From Acidimicrobiia bacterium (lineage in GTDB: Bacteria > Actinomycetota > Acidimicrobiia > Acidimicrobiales > Bin134): a DNA stretch of 64,000 nt. Below the pieces are notes generated by a model, which worked only from the letters and a program-made list of their open reading frames with translations, was not told the origin of the DNA and did not search any database. Both the position numbers and the translations under genes were made by a program. The DNA is taken from NCBI GenBank assembly GCA_009842675.1, contig VYEX01000002.1:88018-152017 (forward strand), written 5' to 3'. Below, one piece after another: positions 54,404 through 62,674 of the stretch; the stretch's first letter is position 1; the number at the start of each line of letters is the position of its first letter.

Positions 54404-54886
54404 ATGGCCCTCGATAAACGCCACATCAGATTCGAGCGGCTGGACTTGGGGGAAGTGGTCCACGAGATGCTGACCTTGGCTGCCCGGGGCGACGGCAAGG
54501 GGTGGATGAACGTGCAGCCGCTGGTGGCCGACGAAGACCGGCCCCCCGAGTCACCCATCTTCAAACTGTTCACCGCCAAAGGACCGGCCATCCCGCTGGG
54601 CACTTGGGTGCCGGGCCACCACCATCGGGACAAGTGGCAGCCCGCTTCGGTGGGGTTGCAGCACGCCGGCGGCCGATACGCCGCAAAGCTGCTGGAAGAG
54701 CGGGGTGTGACCGAGCCCGACGGGTGGAACCGGCGCCAAGACCACATCAAGCGGGGCCTGGTCTACGAGCTCCCCGAGGGCCAAGACCCAAGAGTGGCCG
54801 TTGAGTTCCTGCTGGACGCCATGTCTCAGCTCGCTGCCTTGCCCCTCAGCGGGCGCTGGCTGGCGATCGTAATGACCCAGCGTTAG
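54404..54886 (+). CDS. Conserved protein of unknown function
   Basis: A 160-aa soluble protein. It contains RFERLDLGEVVHEMLTLAAR and WVPGHHHRDKWQPASVGLQH, with a His-rich turn, and a C-terminal amphipathic stretch. No signal peptide, membrane helix or catalytic motif is obvious. It is convergent with an acyl-CoA ligase gene, overlapping it by 4 nt. Confidence 0.6.
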   Translation: MALDKRHIRFERLDLGEVVHEMLTLAARGDGKGWMNVQPLVADEDRPPESPIFKLFTAKGPAIPLGTWVPGHHHRDKWQPASVGLQHAGGRYAAKLLEERGVTEPDGWNRRQDHIKRGLVYELPEGQDPRVAVEFLLDAMSQLAALPLSGRWLAIVMTQR

Positions 54887-56574
54887 CTGTCGGACTCTGC
54901 CCCCAGCCGATCGGCGGCGTCCTTCTTGAGTTCCCCCTTGGCCACCTTGCCACCCGATGACCGGGGCAGGGCATCGACTACGAAGAGGTGCTCAGGCCAC
55001 CACTCCCGGGACACGCCGCGCTCGGCTAGGTGCTTCCGGAGTCCGTCCAAATCCAGGCTGGTGTCGGGAACCAGCTCCACATAGGCGGCCACCCGCTCGC
55101 CGAACACCGGATCGGGGGCGGCCACTGCGGCCACCATGGCCACCGCCGGGTGGGTCATCACCTCGTCTTCCACCGCGGGGGCGCTGATGTTCTTGCCCCC
55201 CCGGATGATGAAGTCCGACGTGCGGCCCACCACCCGCAAGTAGCCGTCCTCGTCGATCTCCACGATGTCGCCCATCAGCATCCGGCCGTCGTCGGTCATT
55301 AGCTCGGTGTTGGCCCTGTTGTCGTCGTAGTAGCCCAAAGCGGTGGCCGGCCCCCGGCAGGCGGGCTGGCCCCGGCCCCGCAGCTCCGGAAGCCGCAGCC
55401 CGTCGTCGGGGTCATAGAGCGCGCAGTCCATCTCGGGCTCGCACTTGCCCCCGGTGCGCAGCCGGGCCGACCGCGGATCGCTCAAGCGGGTCCCGCTCAG
55501 CATCCCGGTCTCGTTGGAGCCGTAGAAGTTCAGCACCGTGCAGCCGGTGCGGTCCTCGAACTCAGCGGCCCGCTGATAGGGAATGGCCTCGCCGCCGGTG
55601 AACATCAGCCGCAGCGACGACAGGTCGTGGTCGTCGAATGCGGGGGAGTTGAGCATCATGATGAACTGGGTGGTGACCGCGCACAGCACGGTCACCCGCT
55701 CGGCTTCGATGAGCCGCAACAGCGCCGCGGCGTCGAAGTCGGCCATCACCACCGTGGGCACGCCCAAAATGGTGGGGGTGTAGTGAGCGGTCCACAGCCC
55801 GAAGCCGAACGGAGCGGGCACCGGCACGCAGAACACCTCGTCGGCCCCCAGCCCGCTGTACTCCACCGCCTTCTGGTGGAAGTAGAACCAGCGATTGTGG
55901 GTCTGCATCACGCACTTGGGCAGTCCGGTGGTGCCCGAAGTGGAGTTCAGCAGGCACAGCTCAGAGGCTCCCAGACGGCGAGCATCCACGGCTTCGGCAA
56001 ACTCGAGCACCGACTCCGGTATAGGAGCGGGATCGCCATTCAGGAACAGGGCCGCATCCTGGCCGGGGCCATCGATGGTGATGTGGTGGGCGAGGGCGGG
56101 CAGGTCACGCCGCAGCTCGGCCATCGCGTCGGCGGCCGGACGCCCCCGGTGTTCGGCTCCGGTTATGACGGCCCGGGCCCCGGACTTCTCAACCAGATGG
56201 GTAATCTCCGCGGGCCCAGCCCGGTGGCCGATGCCCATGACCACCACCCCGGCCTTATCGGCTCCGGTGAACGCAGCGTGGACCGCAGCGCCGTCGGGCA
56301 AGATCACCGCCGCCCGGTCGCCCCGATCCAGCCCCGCCGCCAACAGCGCGGCGGCCATCCGATCCGACAACCGGTCATAGCCTGCCCAGGTGATCCGATC
56401 GATGCTGCCCAGCCCGTCCCCGGCCTCACTTGTCGGCCTGCTCCACGAGACATACGCAGTGTCATCAGGCCGCTCGGCCGCGTTGCCCCGAATCAGGTCG
56501 GTGGGCGTGTCATGCCCCCACCACCCGGCGGCCACATAGGCAGCAGCCACCTCTGGATCAGCGGCAATTGGCAT
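54883..56574 (-). CDS. AMP-dependent acyl-CoA synthetase/ligase
   Basis: A 563-aa ANL-superfamily ligase that activates a carboxylic acid with ATP to an acyl-CoA. The P-loop is STSGTTGLPKCVMQTHN, the adenine loop NFYGSNETGML, the hinge Asp in MGDIVEIDEDGYLRVVGR, and the C-terminal Lys in SSGGKVAKGEL. The start at 56574 (MPIAADPEV) is chosen over the upstream Ser/Thr/Pro-rich frame, which overlaps the neighbouring gene. With the upstream amidohydrolase it likely feeds the CoA-dependent pathways encoded nearby. Confidence 0.9.
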   Translation of the reverse strand: MPIAADPEVAAAYVAAGWWGHDTPTDLIRGNAAERPDDTAYVSWSRPTSEAGDGLGSIDRITWAGYDRLSDRMAAALLAAGLDRGDRAAVILPDGAAVHAAFTGADKAGVVVMGIGHRAGPAEITHLVEKSGARAVITGAEHRGRPAADAMAELRRDLPALAHHITIDGPGQDAALFLNGDPAPIPESVLEFAEAVDARRLGASELCLLNSTSGTTGLPKCVMQTHNRWFYFHQKAVEYSGLGADEVFCVPVPAPFGFGLWTAHYTPTILGVPTVVMADFDAAALLRLIEAERVTVLCAVTTQFIMMLNSPAFDDHDLSSLRLMFTGGEAIPYQRAAEFEDRTGCTVLNFYGSNETGMLSGTRLSDPRSARLRTGGKCEPEMDCALYDPDDGLRLPELRGRGQPACRGPATALGYYDDNRANTELMTDDGRMLMGDIVEIDEDGYLRVVGRTSDFIIRGGKNISAPAVEDEVMTHPAVAMVAAVAAPDPVFGERVAAYVELVPDTSLDLDGLRKHLAERGVSREWWPEHLFVVDALPRSSGGKVAKGELKKDAADRLGAESDS

Positions 56575-56587
56575 CGCTCGAACGGTC

Positions 56588-57844
56588 TCAGAAGCTGTTG
56601 GGGTCGTTGACGACGGAGTCGGGGACGGGGTGGCGGAAGAGGTCACTGGCGTTGCCCCAGCAGATGCGGGCCACTTCGTCGGCAGGGATGCCGCTGAGCT
56701 GCTGGCGGAGTAGTTCCTGGGTGTTGGGCCAGGTGGAGTCGGCGTGGGGATAGTCCGACTCCACCATCAGGTTCTCCAGGCCCATGTAGTGGCGCTGGTC
56801 GAAGGCCGAGGGGTCGTCGATGGCGCAGAACCAGAAGTTGCGGCGCAGGGTGTCGGCGGGGGAGAGCTCCACATCGGTCCAGGTGCCGTACATGGAGTCG
56901 TACTTGCGAACGTGCTCCAAGCGGTCCAACAGCCCGGCCACCCAGCCGAGGCCCCCCTCGCTGAGGGCGATCTTGATATCGGGGAAACGCACCGGGATTT
57001 TGGAGTACAGCCAATCCACCGCGGCGAACATGGCGTAGCCGAAGAACAGCACCCCCACGGTGTCGGAGGGGGCATCGGGCGAGGTGGCCGGCGAGGTGCC
57101 CGAGGAGCCGACGTGCAGGCACACCACCGTCTCGGTCTCCTCGCAGGCGGCCATGATCGGATCCCAGTGGCCGGAGTGCAGCGAGGGGAACCCCAAAGAA
57201 TGGGGAGCCTCGGAGAAGCTGATGGCCCGGTAGCCCCGCTCGGCGTTGCGGTACACCTCGGCCGCGCCCACCTCAGGGTCGAGGAAGTAGGTGATCTGGC
57301 ACGGGATCATGCGATCGGGATAAGCCCCTGACCACTCCTCGATATTCCAATCGTTCCAGGCCCGCACCGCGGCCAGAGCCAGTTCGGGGTCGTCAGTTAG
57401 CTGCTGGAACCGCTGGCCGCAGAAGCCGGGCAGGAACGACGGGAAGCACAGCGACGCGTAGACCCCGTTGAGGTCCATGTCGGAAATCCGGGCATCAATG
57501 TCCCATGAGCCCCGGCGCATGTCCTCGAAGCGGGTGGGTTCGAAGCTGTATTCGCTGACCGGACGGCCCACCACGGCGTTGAACCCCACGTTGGGCAGCG
57601 AGTGCCCGGCATACAGCCAGGTCTCCGATCCGTCGTCGAGGGTGGCCACCCGGGGGGCGTCATCTGCGTACTTGGCCGGGAACCGATCGACAAAGGCCTC
57701 GGGGGGCTCCACGATGTGGTCGTCCACTGAGATCATCGGCGTCCATCGATCGGCCCGCTCGGGCTCGGGCAAGAACGTCACCTGGCCCTTGACGTGTTGG
57801 GTGAAGGAGGTGTCAGCGGTGAGGTCGTCCAGCGATATGGCCAT
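56588..57844 (-). CDS. Amidohydrolase (Amidohydro_2 family)
   Basis: A 418-aa TIM-barrel hydrolase and close paralogue of the one at 26926-28146. MISVDDHIVEPPEAF replaces HxH with DxH, and IALSEGGLGWVAGLLDRLE and VESDYPHADSTWPNTQELL match the paralogue, including the catalytic Asp. The extra 30 residues at the N-terminus are also family-like. The acyl-CoA ligase starts 13 nt downstream, so a hydrolase-ligase pair on one mRNA is likely. Confidence 0.86.
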   Translation of the reverse strand: MAISLDDLTADTSFTQHVKGQVTFLPEPERADRWTPMISVDDHIVEPPEAFVDRFPAKYADDAPRVATLDDGSETWLYAGHSLPNVGFNAVVGRPVSEYSFEPTRFEDMRRGSWDIDARISDMDLNGVYASLCFPSFLPGFCGQRFQQLTDDPELALAAVRAWNDWNIEEWSGAYPDRMIPCQITYFLDPEVGAAEVYRNAERGYRAISFSEAPHSLGFPSLHSGHWDPIMAACEETETVVCLHVGSSGTSPATSPDAPSDTVGVLFFGYAMFAAVDWLYSKIPVRFPDIKIALSEGGLGWVAGLLDRLEHVRKYDSMYGTWTDVELSPADTLRRNFWFCAIDDPSAFDQRHYMGLENLMVESDYPHADSTWPNTQELLRQQLSGIPADEVARICWGNASDLFRHPVPDSVVNDPNSF

Positions 57845-57863
57845 GCCTCAAGCTTGCCCCGAA

Positions 57864-58322
57864 TCAGCCCGGCTGGGCCACCGAAAGGCGCACTTGGAGG
57901 TCGGTGAAGCTGGGGGGGCCGAGGCCGTCACTGCAATGCAGGGCCAGGTGTCGCTCTGCTTGTTCGACGATCATTCCGGCGTTGCCCAGCCAGGACGTCT
58001 CCAGGCCGCCCAGGTCCCAGGCGTTCCACACCTCCAAACGCCGGACTCTGGCGCCGAGCACGGTCAGCTCCACCTCGGCCGGACTGGTGTCGGACCAGAG
58101 CGAGATGACCTCGGATGTGGCCTCGTTCACCTCGAGAAGTCCGTTCACCGCGGCGAGCTTGAGGGCCTGGCGGCGATCGGGCCTGGCGGCCATCCGCACC
58201 ACGCGCACCTTGGTGCCCTCCGACACCGCCAGGCGAAGAATCGGCCGAATGTCGCGTCCGCGGTGCTCAACGGTCTCGGCCCCGTCGGCAAACAGGTCGC
58301 TGAGGGTGGGGCTAGCAGTCAT
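57864..58322 (-). CDS. Hypothetical protein
   Basis: A 152-aa soluble protein without a recognised domain. It begins TASPTLSDLFADGAETVEH; the middle (TKVRVVRMAARPDRRQALKL) is basic and the end is beta-like (PPSFTDLQVRLSVAQ). Codon use resembles its neighbours. It lies 10 nt from the next gene on the same strand, so the two could be co-transcribed. Confidence 0.5.
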   Translation of the reverse strand: MTASPTLSDLFADGAETVEHRGRDIRPILRLAVSEGTKVRVVRMAARPDRRQALKLAAVNGLLEVNEATSEVISLWSDTSPAEVELTVLGARVRRLEVWNAWDLGGLETSWLGNAGMIVEQAERHLALHCSDGLGPPSFTDLQVRLSVAQPG

Positions 58323-58332
58323 GGGCCCTCAG

Positions 58333-58956
58333 TCATGGCCGGACAAAGGGGTCGAGGCCTTGGTCGTCCCAGGTGGGGGTAGGCCTTCGCCTGGCCGCCC
58401 AGCAGTAGCGCAGCATGGACTCGGGCAGGCTCAATTCCTCAATGGCACCGTTCCGGGGGTTGAAACGCTGGGGCGCCTGTCCCACGGCCATGAGCGTCCG
58501 GTTGTCCTCGCCGAACACCGCAGAGGAGGGGCGCTCGGACAGATTCTTCCAATAGCGGCGGCGCACGGCGGTGATCGACGGCGGGGTTCCCCGGGGGGTG
58601 AGCTTGAAAATGGAGTCGCCCGCCTGCCAGGGCCCCGACGAGGATGGTTCCTCTGGGTGGGGAGCCGGGTTGAGAGCGGGGTACTCGGCGGAAGGCTCTG
58701 AGGCGGCCTCCGGCTGTTCGATGGCTGCCGATTCGGCGGGCAGTTCCAGCAAGTCGCGGCCCGCACTCGGCATTGTGGAGGTGTCGGGACTCTCCGGCGG
58801 CACAGGGGCGTCCACCATCACCCAGGCGGGGGTGCCGGTAGTGCGGGGACGGAATGAGCGGCGGATCGGCTTGCCCATCCAGTCCAAGATGATGGCCAGG
58901 GTGGCCAGCGCCAGCATGATCAGCAGAAAGACGAAGAAGACGGCAACCGAGGACAT
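58333..58956 (-). CDS. Single-pass membrane protein of unknown function
   Basis: A 207-aa protein with one N-terminal hydrophobic segment (about residues 4-24, VAVFFVFLLIMLALATLAII), followed by a basic RRSFRPRTT, a Ser/Pro/Glu-rich linker (about 55-115) and a more ordered C-terminal part (RRRYWKNLSERPSS, RYCWAARRRPTP). It is probably anchored with the C-terminus inside, by the positive-inside rule. No homologue is recognised. Confidence 0.55.
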   Translation of the reverse strand: MSSVAVFFVFLLIMLALATLAIILDWMGKPIRRSFRPRTTGTPAWVMVDAPVPPESPDTSTMPSAGRDLLELPAESAAIEQPEAASEPSAEYPALNPAPHPEEPSSSGPWQAGDSIFKLTPRGTPPSITAVRRRYWKNLSERPSSAVFGEDNRTLMAVGQAPQRFNPRNGAIEELSLPESMLRYCWAARRRPTPTWDDQGLDPFVRP

Positions 58957-58979
58957 ACTTGTAGAGGCTGATTCTATGA

Positions 58980-59777
58980 TCAGCGCCCCCGAAAACGGGG
59001 TTCGCGGTGCTCGGAAAAGGCAGCCCGGCCCTCGGCAAAATCATCGCTGGCCCAGCAGTCGGCGATGGCGTCCAGGGCTGTCTGTCGATTCCCCCGGCCC
59101 GCAGCCGAGGCGATGGAGAGCTTGACAGCCCGCAGTGTGAGGGGGGCATTGGCCACCAGGCGGGAGCAGAGCTGCTCGACCTCGTCGTCGAGTTCGTCGG
59201 CAGGCACAACCTTGTGGGCCAAGCCCATGCTGGCCGCCTCTTCGGCGCCGACCCGGTCCCCGGTCATCAAGATGCGTGCCGCGTTGGCGTCGCCCACCCG
59301 GCCCACCAGCTGCTCCACCCCCTCAATGGGGTAACCCACCCCCAAGCGGGCCGCGGGGATACCGAACTGCGAGCGGTCGGTGGCCACCAGCAGATCGGCG
59401 TGCAGGGCCACCAGCAGTCCGCCGCCCAGGCAGAAGCCGTCTACCTCGGCGATCAGCGGCTTAGTGAGGCGGCCCAGGGCGGCCGGTCCTCGGCTGGTGC
59501 GGGCATCGTCGGGGGAGGGGTTGCGGCTCGGGCCCCGAGCGGAGTCCAGGTTTCCGATGTCGGCGCCGGAGGCGAAGGCCCGGCCCCCGGCGCCGGAGAC
59601 AACCACCACCCGGATCTTCGCATCTTGCTCGTAGGCGTCGACAACGGCGGCCAGCGCCGCGAACATGTCGGTGGTGATGGCGTTGTGCCGCTCGGGATTG
59701 TTGAACACGATGCGGCCCACCGCGCCCTCGACCTCGGCGATCAGCTTGTCGGTGCCGGTTTCCACTGTCTGGGCCAT
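58980..59777 (-). CDS. Enoyl-CoA hydratase/isomerase family protein
   Basis: A 265-aa crotonase-fold protein. RIVFNNPERHNAITTDMF, GGRAFASGADIGNL and VDGFCLGGGLLVALHADLLV are the substrate-binding segments, and IPAARLGVGYPIEGVEQLV the active-site region; a hydratase Glu is not obvious there. The SGADI pattern resembles the crotonase subfamily that includes isomerases. It is divergent from a CoA-transferase 17 nt away. Confidence 0.87.
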   Translation of the reverse strand: MAQTVETGTDKLIAEVEGAVGRIVFNNPERHNAITTDMFAALAAVVDAYEQDAKIRVVVVSGAGGRAFASGADIGNLDSARGPSRNPSPDDARTSRGPAALGRLTKPLIAEVDGFCLGGGLLVALHADLLVATDRSQFGIPAARLGVGYPIEGVEQLVGRVGDANAARILMTGDRVGAEEAASMGLAHKVVPADELDDEVEQLCSRLVANAPLTLRAVKLSIASAAGRGNRQTALDAIADCWASDDFAEGRAAFSEHREPRFRGR

Positions 59778-59794
59778 CGGTTAGTAGTAGCACG

Positions 59795-60967
59795 ATGTCG
59801 ATGTACGACCGCGCCGATCCGGGAAACGGGCCGCTGGCCGGTCTGCGGGTGATCGATCTGACCAGGGCTCGGGCCGGGCCGACCTGCACCCGCCAGCTGG
59901 CCGACATGGGCGCCGACGTGATCTGCGTGGTCGATCCGCAGCGCCGGCTTCTGACCGGCTCCGACAATCACAACCTCCAGCGAAATAAGCGGTCTATGCA
60001 GCTGGATCTGACCAATGACCGGGCACGAGAGGCCTTCTATCGGCTGGCTGAGCGGGCCGATGTGGTGGTGGAGAACTTTCGGCCCGCCGTTAAGGATCGC
60101 CTCGGCATCGGCTACGACGTGTTGTCGGCCCGCAACCCCGGGCTGGTGTACGCCAGCATTTCGGGTTTCGGCCAGGAAGGGCCGTACGCCAACCGTCCGG
60201 GTGTGGACCAGATCGCCCAGGGATTGAGCGGGCTGATGAGCGTGACCGGTCCGCCGGGGAGTGGGCCGTGGCGGGTAGGGGTCGCCATCTCCGACACCGC
60301 GGCGGGCACGTTCCTCACCCAGGGGGTGCTGGCCGCGCTGGTGGCCCGGGAGCGCACCGGGCGGGGCCAGTGGGTCCACACCTCGCTGCTGGAGGCGGCC
60401 ATCAACTTCATGGACTTCCAGGCGGTGCGCTGGCTGACCGATGGGGAGGTTCCGCCCCAGGAGGGCAACAACCATCCCACGGTGGTGCCGATGGGTATGT
60501 TCGCCACCGCCGATGGGCACGTCAACGTGGCGCCGATGTCGCGGTGGGAGACTTTTGCCGAAGCGCTAGGCGCCCCCGAGCTGGCAAACGATCCCCGGTT
60601 TGCCGATCGCAATACCCGCACTGCCCACCGCAGGGAATTGGACGAGATCATCGAGCAGCGCATGGCCACCGCCTCCACCGCCGAATGGGTGGAGCGGCTA
60701 AACGCGGCCGGTTGCCCGTGCGGTCCGGTATTGGCGGTGGACGAGACGTTTGCCGATCCTCAGGTGGAGCACCTCAACATCTACTCAACGGTTTCCGATC
60801 CCGACGGCGGCGAGATCGCCGTGCTCCGGCTGCCCCTCACCTTCTCTGAAACCCCCGCCGCGGTGGGAACCGGTCCCGTTCGACCCAATCACCACACCCG
60901 CGAGATCCTGGCCGAACTGGGCTACGACGACGCCGAGATCGACGTGCTGGCGGCCAGCCCCGACTGA
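59795..60967 (+). CDS. CaiB/BaiF CoA-transferase (class III), single domain
   Basis: A 390-aa class III CoA-transferase. LAGLRVIDLTRARAGPTCTR and ADVICVVDPQ form the N-terminal CoA-binding region, FGQEGPYANRPGVDQIAQGL is the family hallmark, and GRGQWVHTSLLEAAINF follows. The usual Asp nucleophile of the family, expected near residue 170, is in GVAISDTAAGT. It contrasts with the fused double-domain enzyme at 10649-13000. Confidence 0.88.
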   Translation: MSMYDRADPGNGPLAGLRVIDLTRARAGPTCTRQLADMGADVICVVDPQRRLLTGSDNHNLQRNKRSMQLDLTNDRAREAFYRLAERADVVVENFRPAVKDRLGIGYDVLSARNPGLVYASISGFGQEGPYANRPGVDQIAQGLSGLMSVTGPPGSGPWRVGVAISDTAAGTFLTQGVLAALVARERTGRGQWVHTSLLEAAINFMDFQAVRWLTDGEVPPQEGNNHPTVVPMGMFATADGHVNVAPMSRWETFAEALGAPELANDPRFADRNTRTAHRRELDEIIEQRMATASTAEWVERLNAAGCPCGPVLAVDETFADPQVEHLNIYSTVSDPDGGEIAVLRLPLTFSETPAAVGTGPVRPNHHTREILAELGYDDAEIDVLAASPD

Positions 60968-60974
60968 CTCTGGA

Positions 60975-61931
60975 TCAGGGCAGGCGGGCCAGCAGGTTCA
61001 ACAGCAGCTCGTAGAACCCGTCAGAGTCCACCTCGGTGATGAACTGGCAATTGGCCGGGCGGTCGGTGACGTCCCACCAGTCCACCACGGTCATGCCCAT
61101 GGTGAGGGGGGATTCGGTCTCCACCTCCACATTGCAGTGGCGACCGCCATAGAGGTCGGGGCGCAGCAGATAGGCGATCACGTTGGGATCGTGGAGGGGG
61201 CCGCCGAAAGTGCCGTACTTGTCCACGTCGAAGCGCTCGTAGAAGTCCAGCATTCCGGCCGCGGCCGACCCGGTGCGGGTTCCCAGATTTCGAACCTGGT
61301 TGATCCAGGCGTCGGTCATCAGCGCCTTGTGGGTCACGTCGAGGGGGAGCATGGTGACTGGGGCGCCGCAGTGAAGCACAATCTGAGCCGCTTCGGGATC
61401 CACGAACACGTTGAATTCCGCGGTGGGGGTGGTATTGCCCCCGTCGAAGAACCCGCCGCCCATGCAGACGATCTCCCGGATATTGCGGGCCGCCTCCGGG
61501 GCGGTCTCCAGCACGGTGGCAATATTGGTCATAGGCCCCACCGGGCAGATGGTGATCTCCCGCTCGCCCGCGGCCAGCAGGGTTTCGATCATCCAGTCCA
61601 CTGCGGACTGGGGTTGCAGTTCTGTAGTCGGATCAGGCAGGTCGGCGCCGTCGATGCCGGTCTTGCCGTGAACGTGCTCGGCGGTGACCAGATCCCGGCG
61701 CAGCGGACGGTCGCAGCCCGCGAACACAGGGACATCGGGGCGCCCGGCCAATTCGACGAGGATGAGGGCGTTGCGGGCAGTCAGCTCCAGGGGCACGTTG
61801 CCGGCTACTGCGGTTAAGCCCAGCACCTCCAATTCGTCCGACGCCAGTGCGGCCAGGATGGCGATGGCGTCATCCTGGCCGGGGTCGGTGTCGATGATGA
61901 TCGGCCGGGGGCCAGTGGGGTTTTTGGTCAT
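60975..61931 (-). CDS. Inosine/uridine-preferring nucleoside hydrolase
   Basis: A 318-aa nucleoside hydrolase. IIIDTDPGQDDA at residues 11-22 carries the calcium-binding Asp cluster, EFNVFVDPEAAQIV and GGPLHDPNVIAYLL are the conserved mid and C-terminal motifs, and ITICPVGPMTNIATVLE is the ribose-binding part. It cleaves N-glycosidic bonds of nucleosides for salvage. Its ATG overlaps the gatD stop in ATGA, so it is the tail of the murT-gatD operon, an unusual companion for cell-wall genes. Confidence 0.92.
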   Translation of the reverse strand: MTKNPTGPRPIIIDTDPGQDDAIAILAALASDELEVLGLTAVAGNVPLELTARNALILVELAGRPDVPVFAGCDRPLRRDLVTAEHVHGKTGIDGADLPDPTTELQPQSAVDWMIETLLAAGEREITICPVGPMTNIATVLETAPEAARNIREIVCMGGGFFDGGNTTPTAEFNVFVDPEAAQIVLHCGAPVTMLPLDVTHKALMTDAWINQVRNLGTRTGSAAAGMLDFYERFDVDKYGTFGGPLHDPNVIAYLLRPDLYGGRHCNVEVETESPLTMGMTVVDWWDVTDRPANCQFITEVDSDGFYELLLNLLARLP

Positions 61932-62674
61932 CTGCGCTTTCCTGCTCTGGTGGCGGCAACGGCGTGGGCTGACTTTTCGAGGTCGTCTTCCAGCGGTTTC
62001 AATTCGGAGGTGTGCCCGGCGTGGTCCAGGGCCCAGCCCAGCAGAATATCGGCCAGCCAGGGATTCTTGGGCAGAAGCGGTCCGTGCAGGTACGTGCCCA
62101 CCCGACGGCCGGCCACCGCCCCCTCGCAGCGGTCGTCCCCGTTGTTGCCGTGCCCTCGGCGCAGGCGGCCCAGCGGAGTACACCCCCCGCCCAGGTGAGT
62201 GCGCCCGGCGTGGTTCTCATAGCCGACCACCGTGCGGGTCAGGCCGTTGAGGGTCACCTCCAGCACCACATCGCCGATGAGACGGCTGGCTCCTGCGGTG
62301 GTCTCCACATCCAGCAGTCCGATCCCTGGCATCGGTCGGCCGTCGACCGCCATGTAGCTGTGGCCCAGGAGCTGGTAGCCGCCGCATACCCCCAGCACCA
62401 CCGCGCCGTCACCGGCGGCATCAAGCAGCGAATCGGCCTTTTGGGCCAAGTCTTCAGCTACCAGCATTTGGTCGCGGTCTTGGCCGCCGCCCAGGTAGTA
62501 GAGGTGGCAGTCGGCGGGGATGGGGTCGCCGAGTCCGACTTCCGCCACTTCCAGAGACAGCCCCCGCCACTCCAGGCGGCGCCGGAACACTGCGATGTTT
62601 CCCCGGTCGGCGTAAATGTTCATGTGATCCGGGTACAGGTGGCACAGCTTGATTGAGGGGTTGGCGGCGCTCAT
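61928..62674 (-). CDS. gatD: Lipid II isoglutaminyl synthase, glutamine amidotransferase subunit
   Basis: A 248-aa class I glutaminase of the CobB/CobQ-like group. The nucleophile Cys97 lies in GVCGGYQLLG and the catalytic His in TYLHGPLLPKNP. KLCHLYPDHMNIYADRGN is the GatD-specific N-terminus. It supplies ammonia to MurT, which amidates the D-Glu of lipid II in the peptidoglycan stem. It overlaps murT by 4 nt, as in other Gram-positives. Confidence 0.93.
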   Translation of the reverse strand: MSAANPSIKLCHLYPDHMNIYADRGNIAVFRRRLEWRGLSLEVAEVGLGDPIPADCHLYYLGGGQDRDQMLVAEDLAQKADSLLDAAGDGAVVLGVCGGYQLLGHSYMAVDGRPMPGIGLLDVETTAGASRLIGDVVLEVTLNGLTRTVVGYENHAGRTHLGGGCTPLGRLRRGHGNNGDDRCEGAVAGRRVGTYLHGPLLPKNPWLADILLGWALDHAGHTSELKPLEDDLEKSAHAVAATRAGKRR